The position numbers were made by a program, and so were the translations under genes. DNA of 64,000 bases from Longimonas halophila. Its GTDB lineage: Bacteria > Bacteroidota > Rhodothermia > Rhodothermales > Salinibacteraceae. The stretch spans positions 62,001 through 126,000 of the forward strand of contig NZ_PDEP01000005.1 of assembly GCF_002554705.1 (NCBI RefSeq), given 5' to 3'. Numbering within the stretch: the first letter of the stretch is position 1; each line of letters begins with the position of its first letter. Shown one piece after another: positions 44,723 to 54,336 of the stretch. The notes below the pieces were generated by a model, which saw nothing but the letters and a program-made list of their open reading frames with translations, did no database searches and was not told the origin of the DNA.

Positions 44723-47700
44723 TTACGACTCGTGCTGCGTTAAGGGCAGGCGGATGCGAAAGGTGGTGCCGACTCCTTCGGTGGTCGTAAACGTGATGCT
44801 TCCCTCCAGCTCGGTGATGGTCTTGTGCGCAATAGCCAGGCCCAAGCCGGTGCCGCTGGTTTTTGTGGAGAAGTTGGGCTGAAAGATCTTGTCGCGCTCG
44901 TCGGTAGAGATGCCGGTGCCGTTGTCGCGCACGGTAAGCTCGGCGCAGCCTTGCGGATGCGAAGCGGTCGGCGCCTGCTTCATGGTGGCAACGTGGATAT
45001 TGGGCGTGCGGTCGTCCGGAATCGCCTGCAGTGCATTTTTGAGTAGGTTGATACACACGCGCCGCAGCTCCTCGCGGTCGGCCTCAACCACGAGGGGCGC
45101 CTCGTGCCAGTTGGCTGTGATGGCGTTGCTGGGGGCCTCTTCGCGCATGAGCTGCACGGCCTCGCGGCTTACCTCGTTTACGTCGAGCGGCTCCAATACA
45201 CGAGTGGGCAGGCGCGCGAACGAGGAGAACTCATTGGCAATGCGCGTGAGCGTGTTGATCTGGTCAATGAGCGTATCGGTAATGCGCGTAAACAACTCAG
45301 CAAACTGGCTGTCGTCTGCGTCCTGCGGAGACGTACTGCCCGAAGCATTGGCCGTAGCCTCCCCCCGGCGCTGAAAGGCACGCTTAAGGTGCTGGATGGA
45401 GAGCTTCATGGGCGTAAGCGGATTCTTGATCTCGTGGGCCACCTGCCGTGCCATCTCGCGCCAGGCCAGCTCGCGCTCTTGTTGCGCCAGCTTACGGCGT
45501 TGCTGGGCGAGTTGGGCGCGCATCTCATTGAAGGTTTGCACAAGCTCGCCGATCTCATCGCGCGTGGTAACGGGCAGGATGCGAGCGAAGCGCCCCTCGC
45601 CAACCGCCTCCAGGCCCTCGCGCAGCTGGGCAATGGGCTGGGCGATTGCGCTGGCCACGAGCGAGGCGGTGCCCATCACCACCACAACGAGCATGAGAAG
45701 CGCGCCGAACAGGTAGGCCAGGGTGCGGGCCTGCTCCTCTTCAAGCTGCTCCTGCTCCGACAGGGTAGGCACAGCCACCACCACGCGGGTCCGTCCTTCG
45801 GCATCGGTAAGAGCCCGGTAGCCAACGCGGTAGGTGAAGGAGCCAATGGAACGGCGCGCCGTGGTAAAGCGGCGGTTCTCCAGATGCAAGGCCTGATACA
45901 CCTCCATGGGCAAGCGCGGCTCTACGAGGCCGTCGCGCACGAGACGTGGGCGACTGGTTTCGGTGAGGAGGCCGTCCTCGTACACATCCAGGTCCGTTCC
46001 CATGCGCACGGCCAGCGCGTTCATATCGGTGCGGTCGACTACGCGAAAGATGCGCTCGCCGCTGCGGGCCTGAAGGGCAAGCGCTTCTTCAATGCGTGCG
46101 AGGGCGTCGGCCAATTGGCTCTCCACGCCACGGTCGCCCTCGGCCTCCACCACATGCACGCCCAAGACGCCCACGGCGAGTGCGGCGGCCACCCCCACGC
46201 CCAAAAACGCATTCAGTACCTTGTCGCGGAAGCGCACGCGTGGAGCAGGCAGAAGCCCGGCCCGGTAGCGCATCAGCGCGCCCACCAGATAGGCCAGCGT
46301 TGCCAGCACAAGAACAGCTACTGTAATCCGAAAGAGGTAGTAGAGGTGGTCGAACGGCATGATCGTAGGCAGCCGGGCCACGACCACGCGGTTGTCAGAG
46401 CTACGAGCGTAGTACGTAAGGTATGTTGCCCCCCGGTCAGTGGTGCGGGTCCACACCGGAGCGGCTTGGGTCGTGCGCGAGCGCACATCATCGGGCAGGC
46501 GTCCCACGCCAACATCGGGGCCTTGGCTGCGGCGCAAGATGCCATCTGTGAACACGGCGAGCGAGAGGTCAGCGTAGAGGTCGCTATAGGATCCGTCGGG
46601 TAAGAACACCCGTGGAATGTCACTGCCGCTGCCCACGATGCCGGCCCGCGGCTCAATGCGCACCATAGCCCAGTGGAGCGGTCCAGGGCCACGCAGTCGT
46701 TGCAGCCCCACATACTCCACCGCCGAGCCGCTACGAAGATCGCGCCGGATGTCGTCAGGGAGCGGAGTAACCACGGGTTCGGTGCCTCCGCGGAGGGTGT
46801 ACAGCGTTTGCATCCGCCGGAAGATGCGTTCGTCTTCCGGCATCTGCTGCACCCGTCTTGGACGTACCCCTGGCGTGGCGTACTGCGCCTGGGGGGTGCC
46901 CAGTGAGTCGAGCAAGACAAGGCGCGACTCGTACGGGCTGAGCGACGTGAGCAAGGAGCCGCGCAATGCATCGGTTGCAATGGCGTCGAGGCTGTCGGCT
47001 GTAATCGACGGTGTTTGCCAGCGATCGAGGTCGGTGCGTACGCCCTCCACAATCTGCTGCAGGGCAAACAGGAGTCGGGGGTTGCGGCCTTCCGCAAATG
47101 ATTGGGCAGCCTCGGCCATGCGGCTGCGCCGTTGGGCGTCCATGCCCACGTAGAGCAGCGCATAGAGGGCCGTGGCCAGGATGATTGCTGCTGGCAGCAG
47201 CCGCTGAATGGTAAGCTGGCTGCGCCCGTTGTGCGGCCAGGTGCGCCCAACGAAAGCTACGCCGCCCGCGCCCAGAAAGAGCAGAATGGATACCGTAGGA
47301 GCAACAGCATCGGCAGGGTGAAACCCAATAATGAGGAGAACGGCTGCGAGTCCGCCACTGCCCAGCGTTATGAGGCCAAGTATGGTGGGCGGATAGGCCG
47401 CGGGCCATGCCAGCAGCACGAGGCGTGTAGCAATCCACCAAAGCGCAACCAGGCTTGCAAAGAGCCCTGCGAGGAGCAGAGCCAGGCTGCTGAAAACGGT
47501 AAAGACCAGCAGATTTGGAAGCAGGCCCGTACGGGCAAAGAAGTTAAGCGTACTATCGAGCACTGCATGCTCCACCACATGGGCAACCGCGAGCGAAGAA
47601 CCAAGTCCAAGAGTCACCAGAACGATACTTGCTATGGTCGTGCCGAGCACCACCCAGCGCCGGGAGAGCGGTAGCGTGTAGCGGTGTGTCCAGGCATCGC

Positions 47701-48832
47701 GCCAGGGCACTGGCAGGCGGTACCGCAGGCCCAGCATGAACAGCCCACCGCCAAGCAGAGCGCCCAGGCATCCTGTAATGAGAAGATCGCCGATAGAGCG
47801 CATCAGGCCCCGGCCGATGCCAGAGGCCAGGTGGGCTGGGTCGAACAGCGGAGCGGCTGCGCTGCCTGCGTGCATCCACCGGGCGGGCAGGTCGAGCCCA
47901 ATTGCGCTGTAGCGTAGCATAACAATGCCCACCGCGACCCCGAACATCCATCCCGTGGCTGTTGCGAGACTACGTAGATCGGAGCGGCAGGCCCGCCGCC
48001 AGGCGTGGTAAAACCGATAAGCGAGACCGCCAAGCAGCCACACCAGCAGGAGTCCAACGGCAGCGCCTTGCACATTTCCAATGCGCTCTCGCTCCATGCG
48101 AAGCAGCTGTTCAGGCTGTGGACGCACGACGCGCACGTGGGCCAGCGGGGCACCGTGCAGGTCATTAAGCAGCAGCGTGGTGGCCGAGTCAGCCAGCGTA
48201 CGAGGAGGCTCCCAGGTTATGCTAATCGGAAGAGGCAGCGGCGCTCCCCACTCCGCGCTCAGCCGGTATGCTTGAATGAACCGGTTCTGAACCGGAGGGT
48301 CCACATACACCTGTTGCATGACACGCACGGCGCCAATAGCACGTCCATCAAGGCGCACAGGGGCCCAGGCAACGAGGGCCGTCTGCACATCGCCTCTGCG
48401 GGCCACGGCAACCTGTGTATCCTGCAGAAAGGCCTCCTGGTCGGGCGCTTGGTCGAGCGGCATGCTAAACCCGGTCCATCCCAGCAGGCGGGGGGTAGGC
48501 GCGTACACTTCGACTGCGCGGCGCGGATGGACGTTGAGTTGTGCGAGGTGGTCAACCAGACGGCGCGGACGATCGCCGGGCCGAAGGGCATCGAGGCTTT
48601 GGATGATCGTCGAATCGCGCGCCAGCATTTCGGCACGGGTGATCAGGTCGGTGCGCAGTGCCTGGTACTGCGTGGATACAGCCGTGCGCACCTCGGCAAT
48701 CTGTTCTGTATCGCGCCCCGCGACCTCGCTGGAAGTCAGGCGCTCTTGCATCCCCACGAGCACGATAGCGCTGCTCCCAAGAATACCGGCAACTATCCAA
48801 TATAGCAGTGAGCGCGACGAGAAAATGGGCAT
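44723..48832 (-). CDS. Very large NtrY-like membrane sensor histidine kinase (1369 aa)
   Basis: Autophosphorylating sensor kinase. An N-terminal membrane segment and extracytoplasmic region (about 30-240) are followed by many hydrophobic helices (roughly 250-560), a second soluble region (570-840), two more membrane segments around a third soluble region (to about 1040), then HAMP (about 1065-1115), the phospho-acceptor His near 1133 in VAHEIKNPLTPMKL and an ATPase domain with NLLKNALQAI, DNGTGI and GTGLGLAIAHK. The HEIKNPLTP form is the NtrY type. No response regulator gene adjoins, so the partner is unknown. NtrY is usually about 750 residues; this is nearly twice that. Signal is unknown. 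Confidence 0.88.
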   Translation of the reverse strand: MPIFSSRSLLYWIVAGILGSSAIVLVGMQERLTSSEVAGRDTEQIAEVRTAVSTQYQALRTDLITRAEMLARDSTIIQSLDALRPGDRPRRLVDHLAQLNVHPRRAVEVYAPTPRLLGWTGFSMPLDQAPDQEAFLQDTQVAVARRGDVQTALVAWAPVRLDGRAIGAVRVMQQVYVDPPVQNRFIQAYRLSAEWGAPLPLPISITWEPPRTLADSATTLLLNDLHGAPLAHVRVVRPQPEQLLRMERERIGNVQGAAVGLLLVWLLGGLAYRFYHAWRRACRSDLRSLATATGWMFGVAVGIVMLRYSAIGLDLPARWMHAGSAAAPLFDPAHLASGIGRGLMRSIGDLLITGCLGALLGGGLFMLGLRYRLPVPWRDAWTHRYTLPLSRRWVVLGTTIASIVLVTLGLGSSLAVAHVVEHAVLDSTLNFFARTGLLPNLLVFTVFSSLALLLAGLFASLVALWWIATRLVLLAWPAAYPPTILGLITLGSGGLAAVLLIIGFHPADAVAPTVSILLFLGAGGVAFVGRTWPHNGRSQLTIQRLLPAAIILATALYALLYVGMDAQRRSRMAEAAQSFAEGRNPRLLFALQQIVEGVRTDLDRWQTPSITADSLDAIATDALRGSLLTSLSPYESRLVLLDSLGTPQAQYATPGVRPRRVQQMPEDERIFRRMQTLYTLRGGTEPVVTPLPDDIRRDLRSGSAVEYVGLQRLRGPGPLHWAMVRIEPRAGIVGSGSDIPRVFLPDGSYSDLYADLSLAVFTDGILRRSQGPDVGVGRLPDDVRSRTTQAAPVWTRTTDRGATYLTYYARSSDNRVVVARLPTIMPFDHLYYLFRITVAVLVLATLAYLVGALMRYRAGLLPAPRVRFRDKVLNAFLGVGVAAALAVGVLGVHVVEAEGDRGVESQLADALARIEEALALQARSGERIFRVVDRTDMNALAVRMGTDLDVYEDGLLTETSRPRLVRDGLVEPRLPMEVYQALHLENRRFTTARRSIGSFTYRVGYRALTDAEGRTRVVVAVPTLSEQEQLEEEQARTLAYLFGALLMLVVVVMGTASLVASAIAQPIAQLREGLEAVGEGRFARILPVTTRDEIGELVQTFNEMRAQLAQQRRKLAQQERELAWREMARQVAHEIKNPLTPMKLSIQHLKRAFQRRGEATANASGSTSPQDADDSQFAELFTRITDTLIDQINTLTRIANEFSSFARLPTRVLEPLDVNEVSREAVQLMREEAPSNAITANWHEAPLVVEADREELRRVCINLLKNALQAIPDDRTPNIHVATMKQAPTASHPQGCAELTVRDNGTGISTDERDKIFQPNFSTKTSGTGLGLAIAHKTITELEGSITFTTTEGVGTTFRIRLPLTQHES

Positions 48833-48948
48833 ATGCTAACATTGGAAGAAGCGGTGTGCGGCACGACCAGGGGCTGCACAACATACGGCATATCACATAG
48901 CATCGCAGCACATAGCACTGCAGCGGCCGGGCTGCATGCTACGGAGAC

Positions 48949-49431
48949 TTATGGAGAGGCTGTTTCAATTCGCACTTCGTGCAAAACCCACGTTGTAGAG
49001 CCTTCATCGAAACGTACCATCACATACACCGGTGCATCGGCCTGAGCATGGTGGTACGTGCCCATGACAAACAGACTGGCGTCGGCATGGGCGGTGCGGT
49101 CAACAGAGAACGATCGGGGGGCATGGTGGCGAAAGTAGTCGCGCATCACGTAAAACGCTTGCGACTGGCTGTAGTACGACCGCGATCCCAGCAGACTGAC
49201 GTCAATGCGGTCGGCGGCAGGAGTGAACAGGGCTTCGGGCATGCCCTCTTCGAACGCTTGCATGACCCGGTGCACCGCAGCTTCATTCGCAGACGAGTCG
49301 GCAGGAGATGTGGGCTGCGCAGTGCCAACGTAGGGTATACAGCTTAGTAGTACCGCAACCAGTAGCGGTAGCAAGCGTGGGCACTGTATCGCCGATGCAA
49401 TTCGTGTCGGTACCACCATAGCGTGAAGCAT
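48949..49431 (-). CDS. DUF4783-like secreted protein (NTF2-like)
   Basis: A 160-residue exported protein. ATG ending at 49431 (MLHAMVVPTRIASA) or four codons later is more likely than 49638 because a signal peptide (LPLLVAVLLSCIPYVGTAQP) begins there. The mature part (NEAAVHRVMQAFEEGMPEALFTP, DVSLLGSRSYYSQSQAFYVMRDYF) matches the Bacteroidota DUF4783 fold, an NTF2-like domain of unknown role. Family call from memory of the YYSRxQA.yVlrdFF pattern. Stands alone upstream of the sensor kinase. Confidence 0.75.
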   Translation of the reverse strand: MLHAMVVPTRIASAIQCPRLLPLLVAVLLSCIPYVGTAQPTSPADSSANEAAVHRVMQAFEEGMPEALFTPAADRIDVSLLGSRSYYSQSQAFYVMRDYFRHHAPRSFSVDRTAHADASLFVMGTYHHAQADAPVYVMVRFDEGSTTWVLHEVRIETASP

Positions 49432-49956
49432 TCGAGTGCAAGGAAGCACCTGTGCAGTACAACGGCATGGGGATAAGAACACGGCCTTCGCATCCAAGCT
49501 GCACAGTAGCCAGTTGGGTACGCATAGCGCAAGGATTGTACCCACAGTGCGGGACGTGCATGCTGCGGGGGCAAACTGCCGCCTGGGCGATGGTTTGACG
49601 TCATCGGTATACGACCGCAAGTCAAACGATCCCTTCAAATGAGGGACTGTTAGAAGCTTTTGGGGGCTACAGCCTACCGACTATCGGTACGCAGGTCGCA
49701 TGCAACTGTATGCGAGGCATAGCACGTGAATCTTGCATCAGCAGCCTGATGCGGACAAGCGGCGGGCGTGGTTCTGTTTTGTGAGCCAGGTTCAGCAGCA
49801 AGCGTCTTCTATAGCATACGGTTCAAATCCAAAGCCGTCCACCGCCTTATACAGGACGACAGACGGCTTCGTAGTATGTGCCAAGACGGCGGCGTATTTT
49901 GGAGGCAGGCGCTCTATATACAACCCCCTGGACGAAAAAGAGAGGCATCGCCCTGG
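49432..49956. other. 525-bp intergenic region upstream of the DUF4783 gene
   Basis: Gap between rtcB-like (ends 49957) and DUF4783 genes. A pair AAGCCGTC (49832-49839) and GACGGCTT (49862-49869) could form an 8-bp stem about 90 bases beyond the rtcB stop. A GGTTCAAATCC stretch near 49819 recalls a tRNA T-loop but no cloverleaf can be drawn. Nothing else is evident. Confidence 0.5.
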
Positions 49957-51354
49957 TCAGTCGCTACTGACAACCGAGAGCGGACGGATCCGAGCGACCT
50001 TTGATGCGAGCCCGGCGCCGACCACGGTGTCAACCACGGCTTCAACGTCGTCTTTGGTTTGAACGCCGCCTTCGCTGCTGTCGAGCGAGGCTTGAGCTGG
50101 CATCTCTTGCGCGCTGATGGTGCGCCCGGCGCCGTGGCAGGCCGAACCGTAGCTTTTCTGCATGCTGTCGCGCGTGGCCAGCATCACGAATGAGGTGTTG
50201 TTGCGCTCGCCCGGCACGATAACCGGCTGGCCCAGCGCGCGGTACGGAAGCGAGATGCCGGGCGTGCCCGGCCCAAAGGCCCGTGCCGCACCCTTCCGGT
50301 GCACAAAGCAGCGCGCGTGGTGGTCTTCCACCTGATGCATTTCGACGTGGCCAAGCGTGTGGGCCACATCGTACACCGTGCGCAAGCGATCGCCCAGCCC
50401 GCCGAGGGCGTCGTCTGCCGACTCGCGAACGCGGTGGGCCAGCACTTGGCGGTTCGCGTATGCGTAGTTGGCGGCGGCCCGCATGGCCCCGATATAATCT
50501 TCGGCCTCCGACACGTCGAGCGGCATGTACGAAAGGTCGTCGGAGGGCGGGGTGGTGTCGTATTTGGAGCCGGCCTCGCGGAAGCGCTCAATGTAATCGT
50601 CGCATACCTGCCGCCCGTATCCGCGCGAGCCGCAGTGGATGAGCACCGTAAGCCGTCCTTCGCGCAGTCCCATAGTGAGTCCTGCTGCGCGGTTGTACAC
50701 CTCCTCGACCACGCCCACCTCGATGAAGTGTGCGCCGCTGCCCAGCGTACCCAGCTGGCGGGCCCCGGCAGCACGCGCTGCTGCACTTACTTTGTCTGGG
50801 TTGGATTCATTGAGGCGTCCGCCCTCTTCGGCACGCACCAGGTCATCCTGGCGCGCCATGTCGCTACGCAGCGCCCACTGGGCTCCGGACTGGGCGACAT
50901 GGTCGACTTCGCTTTTGTTCAGATGCAGGGAGCCTTCGGCATCGTCGCCGCAGGGAATGGCCTCGGACAGTGCATCGTGGAAGTTATCGAGATTGCCCTC
51001 TACATCCGACAGGCGGATGGACGAGCCCAGCAGCCGCACGCCGGTGTTAATGTCGCGTCCAATCGCAGCCGGGGCGATGGCTCCTACCGGGTACTTCGAC
51101 ACCGCGACAATGCCGACGGGGGCACCCTTACCAGGCGAGACATCGGGCATCACCATGAGATGCCCCACCAGTCCCGGCAGCGAGGCCGTCTGAACGATCT
51201 GGTCGGCTGTGGGGCCTAACAGGATCCGTTCGAGCAGCGCCTCGTTGGCCAGAAACCGCACCGGCACCCGCATGTCAGGGGCAGCAGAAGCCGGGAGCTC
51301 CCAGGTAAAGTCATCGATTTGCGCCACATCAGAACGATCCATACGCATCAGCAT
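49957..51354 (-). CDS. Divergent RtcB-family RNA ligase paralogue
   Basis: Member of the RtcB tRNA-splicing/RNA-repair ligase family, which joins 2',3'-cyclic phosphate or 3'-phosphate ends to 5'-OH using GTP and Mn2+. Kept: Asp101, His209 (GSGAHFIEV), His240 (IHCGSRGYG), His332 (AHTLGHVE) and the guanylylated His407 (ACHGAGRTIS). Changed: the metal-binding Cys of GVDIGCGM is Thr104 (GRDINTGV), the Asn of GNHF is Ala208, and the His of MPDVHxG is Ser73. So metal binding is probably altered. Start at 51354; a second ATG four codons in is possible. No Archease or RNA cyclase gene nearby. Catalytic competence is doubtful. Confidence 0.85.
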   Translation of the reverse strand: MLMRMDRSDVAQIDDFTWELPASAAPDMRVPVRFLANEALLERILLGPTADQIVQTASLPGLVGHLMVMPDVSPGKGAPVGIVAVSKYPVGAIAPAAIGRDINTGVRLLGSSIRLSDVEGNLDNFHDALSEAIPCGDDAEGSLHLNKSEVDHVAQSGAQWALRSDMARQDDLVRAEEGGRLNESNPDKVSAAARAAGARQLGTLGSGAHFIEVGVVEEVYNRAAGLTMGLREGRLTVLIHCGSRGYGRQVCDDYIERFREAGSKYDTTPPSDDLSYMPLDVSEAEDYIGAMRAAANYAYANRQVLAHRVRESADDALGGLGDRLRTVYDVAHTLGHVEMHQVEDHHARCFVHRKGAARAFGPGTPGISLPYRALGQPVIVPGERNNTSFVMLATRDSMQKSYGSACHGAGRTISAQEMPAQASLDSSEGGVQTKDDVEAVVDTVVGAGLASKVARIRPLSVVSSD

Positions 51355-51541
51355 ACACGCGTCGAGTCTGTGCTATACCACACAGGCAACGCGTGCGTAT
51401 ATTGGGTTATGAGCGAAATATCTACAGTCCGGTTTAACCTCTGTAACATTTTATGTGTTCCGTTCACGGCGGCATGTACCCTGCGTTTGCATCCGAGAGA
51501 CGTGCCGCCTTCACTGGCATTTAGCGCCCACTATACGCCTT

Positions 51542-52576
51542 ATGGATCTGTCGCTTCCGCCTCGGTTTGAATCGGCTACGTTTGTGTCGTATGTGCCGAC
51601 AACTACATCGCAAGCAGAGGCGTGCCGGGCGGTGCAGGCGTTTGTAGACACTGCACCGTGGGATGATAGCTGGATGCGGACGATCTGGAATCGCCATGCG
51701 GGCACCGTTCGGCAGCGCGGGCTTTATCTGGTGGGACCGGTAGGCACTGGCAAGACGCATCTGATGGCGGCTGCGTACCAGGCGCTGCATCCTGCAACGC
51801 CCTGTGGCTTTGTGCACAGCCGCACGCTCTTTCAGCAGACGGCCTCGCCCCAGGCGGTAGCCCGGTCGATTGCCGATCAATGCACGCTGCTGTGTCTCGA
51901 TGAAGTGGAGATCGACGACCCCGCCAACGAGGCCCGTCTGGTGCATACCTTGCAGGCGCTCGACGATGTCGGCGTCTACCTGCTCGCCTCCAGCAACGTG
52001 CGGCCCGAGGCGTTTGCCAAAACCAATGTGGGACCCACACGCTTTGAGCACTTCTTGCGCAACGCTTTCGGACAGCGCTATGCCTTACAGCCCGTAGAGG
52101 GCCCCGATTACCGCCGTGATAGGGCGGTGCAGCATAATCAGACCGGCACCATCTGGGTTGGGCCCCCCGATGCCACGCGAGAGCGGCTGGATGCGGCGTG
52201 CCAGACGCACGATACTGCACTCCGCCTCTCATTCGATGCGCTTCGCGAGCGCAGCCGCACCACGGCTCACGACGCGCTCGTTGACGAATTGGTGGCCCCC
52301 GACTGCTTGGCGGTGGAGGACGTAGCGCTCGACTCGACCGATGATGCGTTGCGCCTGCTCCGCATTGTCGATGCGCTGTATACGCACGACGCCGCCCCGG
52401 TGCTCTACATGACCGCCCGTACACCGCCCGACGACTGGTTTGCGCCCGAGCAGTTTGCTGGACTGGCGCAGGCCATCGCCAAGAAGTTTACGCGTACCGT
52501 GTCACGCTTGCATGCGCTCTGCACGGTTGAGCACGTGGCCCGCGCATCTCCAAAACAGCCCACAAAACAACGATAG
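51542..52576 (+). CDS. zapE: ZapE/AFG1-like AAA ATPase
   Basis: ATPase related to ZapE, a cell-division/FtsZ-linked protein, and mitochondrial Afg1. ATG at 51542 (MDLSLPPRFESATF) chosen; the open frame from 51455 is in a region without similarity. Walker A is GPVGTGKTHLM (about 67-77), Walker B LLCLDEVEIDD, and ASSNVRPEAF with FEHFLRNAFGQRY resemble the SNxxPxDLYxxGL region. The family usually has DEFxVxDxxDA at Walker B; here DEVEIDDPANE. Length (344) is normal. Divergent from the RtcB-like gene. Confidence 0.8.
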   Translation: MDLSLPPRFESATFVSYVPTTTSQAEACRAVQAFVDTAPWDDSWMRTIWNRHAGTVRQRGLYLVGPVGTGKTHLMAAAYQALHPATPCGFVHSRTLFQQTASPQAVARSIADQCTLLCLDEVEIDDPANEARLVHTLQALDDVGVYLLASSNVRPEAFAKTNVGPTRFEHFLRNAFGQRYALQPVEGPDYRRDRAVQHNQTGTIWVGPPDATRERLDAACQTHDTALRLSFDALRERSRTTAHDALVDELVAPDCLAVEDVALDSTDDALRLLRIVDALYTHDAAPVLYMTARTPPDDWFAPEQFAGLAQAIAKKFTRTVSRLHALCTVEHVARASPKQPTKQR

Positions 52577-52593
52577 CGAATCCGTAAGAGGTG

Positions 52594-52983
52594 TTACTCA
52601 GCTCCATCAACAGGCATGGCCTCCAGCAGGTCGATGGGCGTGCCCCACATGCGAATGGAGGGCTGGCCGGGCTTTTCCTCGCCTCGGAAGCGAATCGCAA
52701 GTCCGTCGGTCTGCAGCGAATCGGGGAGCGAGCCGCCCGGGTCGTAGCGCGTGCTGTCGGAGGCAATGATGCCCCAGAAGCCGCCCTCCATCTCCATAAA
52801 GACAACGGTGCCGGTGGTGCTTACCAGCTGTTCGGGGTTGGGGCCGTCTTCATCAGCAGGACTTGGGGTGTCAGCAGGCATAGCGGTGTCGGGGGCCGAG
52901 GAGCCGCATCCGCCCAGCACGAGCAGAGCGCCCACCAGCACAGCCCTGCATATCCAGCCAAGACGCGCAGCGTAAGCAGTCAT
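52594..52983 (-). CDS. Small lipoprotein of unknown function
   Basis: A 129-residue protein (if the ATG ending at 52983 is used) with a lipobox VLVGALLVLGGC-GSS, so it is likely anchored by its diacylated Cys. A Pro/Asp-rich spacer (TPSPADEDGPNPEQ) leads to a compact beta domain (TGTVVFMEMEGGFWGII, AIRFRGEE, IRMWGTPIDLLEAM). An upstream ATG near 53010 is also possible. I do not recognise a family. Convergent with zapE-like. Confidence 0.65.
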   Translation of the reverse strand: MTAYAARLGWICRAVLVGALLVLGGCGSSAPDTAMPADTPSPADEDGPNPEQLVSTTGTVVFMEMEGGFWGIIASDSTRYDPGGSLPDSLQTDGLAIRFRGEEKPGQPSIRMWGTPIDLLEAMPVDGAE

Positions 52984-53115
52984 AGTAGGGGATGCGAGCA
53001 GTGAATGCATACAACGAAAAGGAATACCGTTCGTTATGATACAACGAAGCTGTCCAGAGCGCAAATCGTTTCGCGCTGTCGGTCATCATCCATTGGACCA
53101 ACTTGGTTTCGCATT

Positions 53116-53412
53116 ATGAGTCATTCGGATACGCCAACACAGCGCTTGTCTGCACGCGTTACCGGACGCGTACAGGGCGTGGGCTTTCGTCACTTTACCC
53201 GCACCACCGCACAGCGGCACGGGCTTACCGGCTGGGTGCGCAATGAGCCCGACGGCTCGGTTCGGCTGGAGGCCGAGGGGCCGCGCGCTAATCTCGAAAC
53301 GCTTCTCGATGCCGTGCACGACGGACCGCGTCCGGCACGTGTCGAATCGGTCGAGGCGGAATGGGAAGCAGCCACCGACACGTTCCACCAGTTTGAGGTG
53401 CGGTACGCATGA
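53116..53412 (+). CDS. acyP: Acylphosphatase
   Basis: Small enzyme hydrolysing acyl phosphates such as carbamoyl phosphate or 1,3-bisphosphoglycerate. ATG at 53116 gives 98 residues. The phosphate-binding GRVQGVGFRHFTR loop with Arg25 and the catalytic Asn43 in VRNEPDGSV are present. The longer frame from 53005 has no family match. Its TGA overlaps the next ATG (ATGA at 53409-53412), so acyP and prmC are translationally coupled. Confidence 0.95.
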   Translation: MSHSDTPTQRLSARVTGRVQGVGFRHFTRTTAQRHGLTGWVRNEPDGSVRLEAEGPRANLETLLDAVHDGPRPARVESVEAEWEAATDTFHQFEVRYA

Positions 53413-54299
53413 GCACATCGTCTTCAGAGGATTCGGAGCTCTCGGCTGGATGTGCCGTGCATGAGGCGCTGCACTGGGCGGCCCAGCATCTTGAGGCCGT
53501 CGACGGGCGGGCCCATCAGCAGGCGCGATGGCTTCTGGCCGAGGTACGGGGGCAGTCGAGCACCCAGCTGGCTGCTGATGCGCGCGCTCCGCTCACCGAG
53601 GCCCAGCGCCAGCAGTTCACAGCGCTTGTGGCACGGCGCGTGCAGGGCGAGCCGCTCCAGCATGTGCTGGGCCACACCAACTTCTACGGACTGCGCATTC
53701 AGGTCAGCCCCGACGTGCTCATTCCGCGTCCCGAGACCGAAGCCGTGGTCGAGCAGGCGCTGGCGCTCCTTGCCAACGTGGAGGCGCCGCGCATTTTCGA
53801 TGCGGGTACGGGCAGCGGATGCATCGCCTGCGCGCTCAAGCATGAACGCCCAGATGCTCAGGTCGCCGCAGGAGATGTGTCGGAGGCGGCACTCGATGTG
53901 GCACGCGCTAACGGGACGGCGCTCGGCCTTGACATCGCATGGCATTCCTTCGACATGGACGCGCCCGATGCTGCTGCGGCCGTGCCCAACGCGTTGGATC
54001 TGCTCATCTCGAATCCCCCGTACGTACCCGATCACGAAGCCGACACGCTCAGCGCGGTGGTGCGCGACTACGACCCGCCCGAAGCGCTCTTCACCGGTCC
54101 CGATGCGCTACGCTTCTACCGCGCGCTGGCCCAGTGGGGATACACCGCCGTGCGCCCCGGTGGCCATCTGCTCGTAGAAACGCATGCCGATGGCGCTGAC
54201 GATGTGGCCCGCCTCTTTCGCATGCACGGGTGGACCGACGTACACCAGAACAACGACTGGGCGGGGCGTCCGCGCATGGTGTGGGGACGGCGCTCGTAG
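53409..54299 (+). CDS. prmC: Release factor glutamine methyltransferase PrmC
   Basis: Methylates the glutamine of the GGQ motif in release factors RF1/RF2, needed for efficient termination. Helical N-terminal domain, then IPRPETEAVV (105-114), SAM motif I DAGTGSGCIA (131-140) and the catalytic NPPY (202-205). Length (296) is normal. Coupled to acyP. prfA, the usual neighbour, is not in the window. Confidence 0.95.
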   Translation: MSTSSSEDSELSAGCAVHEALHWAAQHLEAVDGRAHQQARWLLAEVRGQSSTQLAADARAPLTEAQRQQFTALVARRVQGEPLQHVLGHTNFYGLRIQVSPDVLIPRPETEAVVEQALALLANVEAPRIFDAGTGSGCIACALKHERPDAQVAAGDVSEAALDVARANGTALGLDIAWHSFDMDAPDAAAAVPNALDLLISNPPYVPDHEADTLSAVVRDYDPPEALFTGPDALRFYRALAQWGYTAVRPGGHLLVETHADGADDVARLFRMHGWTDVHQNNDWAGRPRMVWGRRS

Positions 54300-54336
54300 A
54301 CGCGCATCTCTTCGCCGTATGTTGCTCCAGAAGAAA

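Noticed and set aside
49805-49840. GGTTCAAATCC resembling a tRNA T-loop
   Set aside because: No paired T-stem, anticodon arm or acceptor stem can be drawn around it.
49733-50062. 109-residue plus-strand frame
   Set aside because: Overlaps the RtcB-like gene end and has a composition unlike real proteins.
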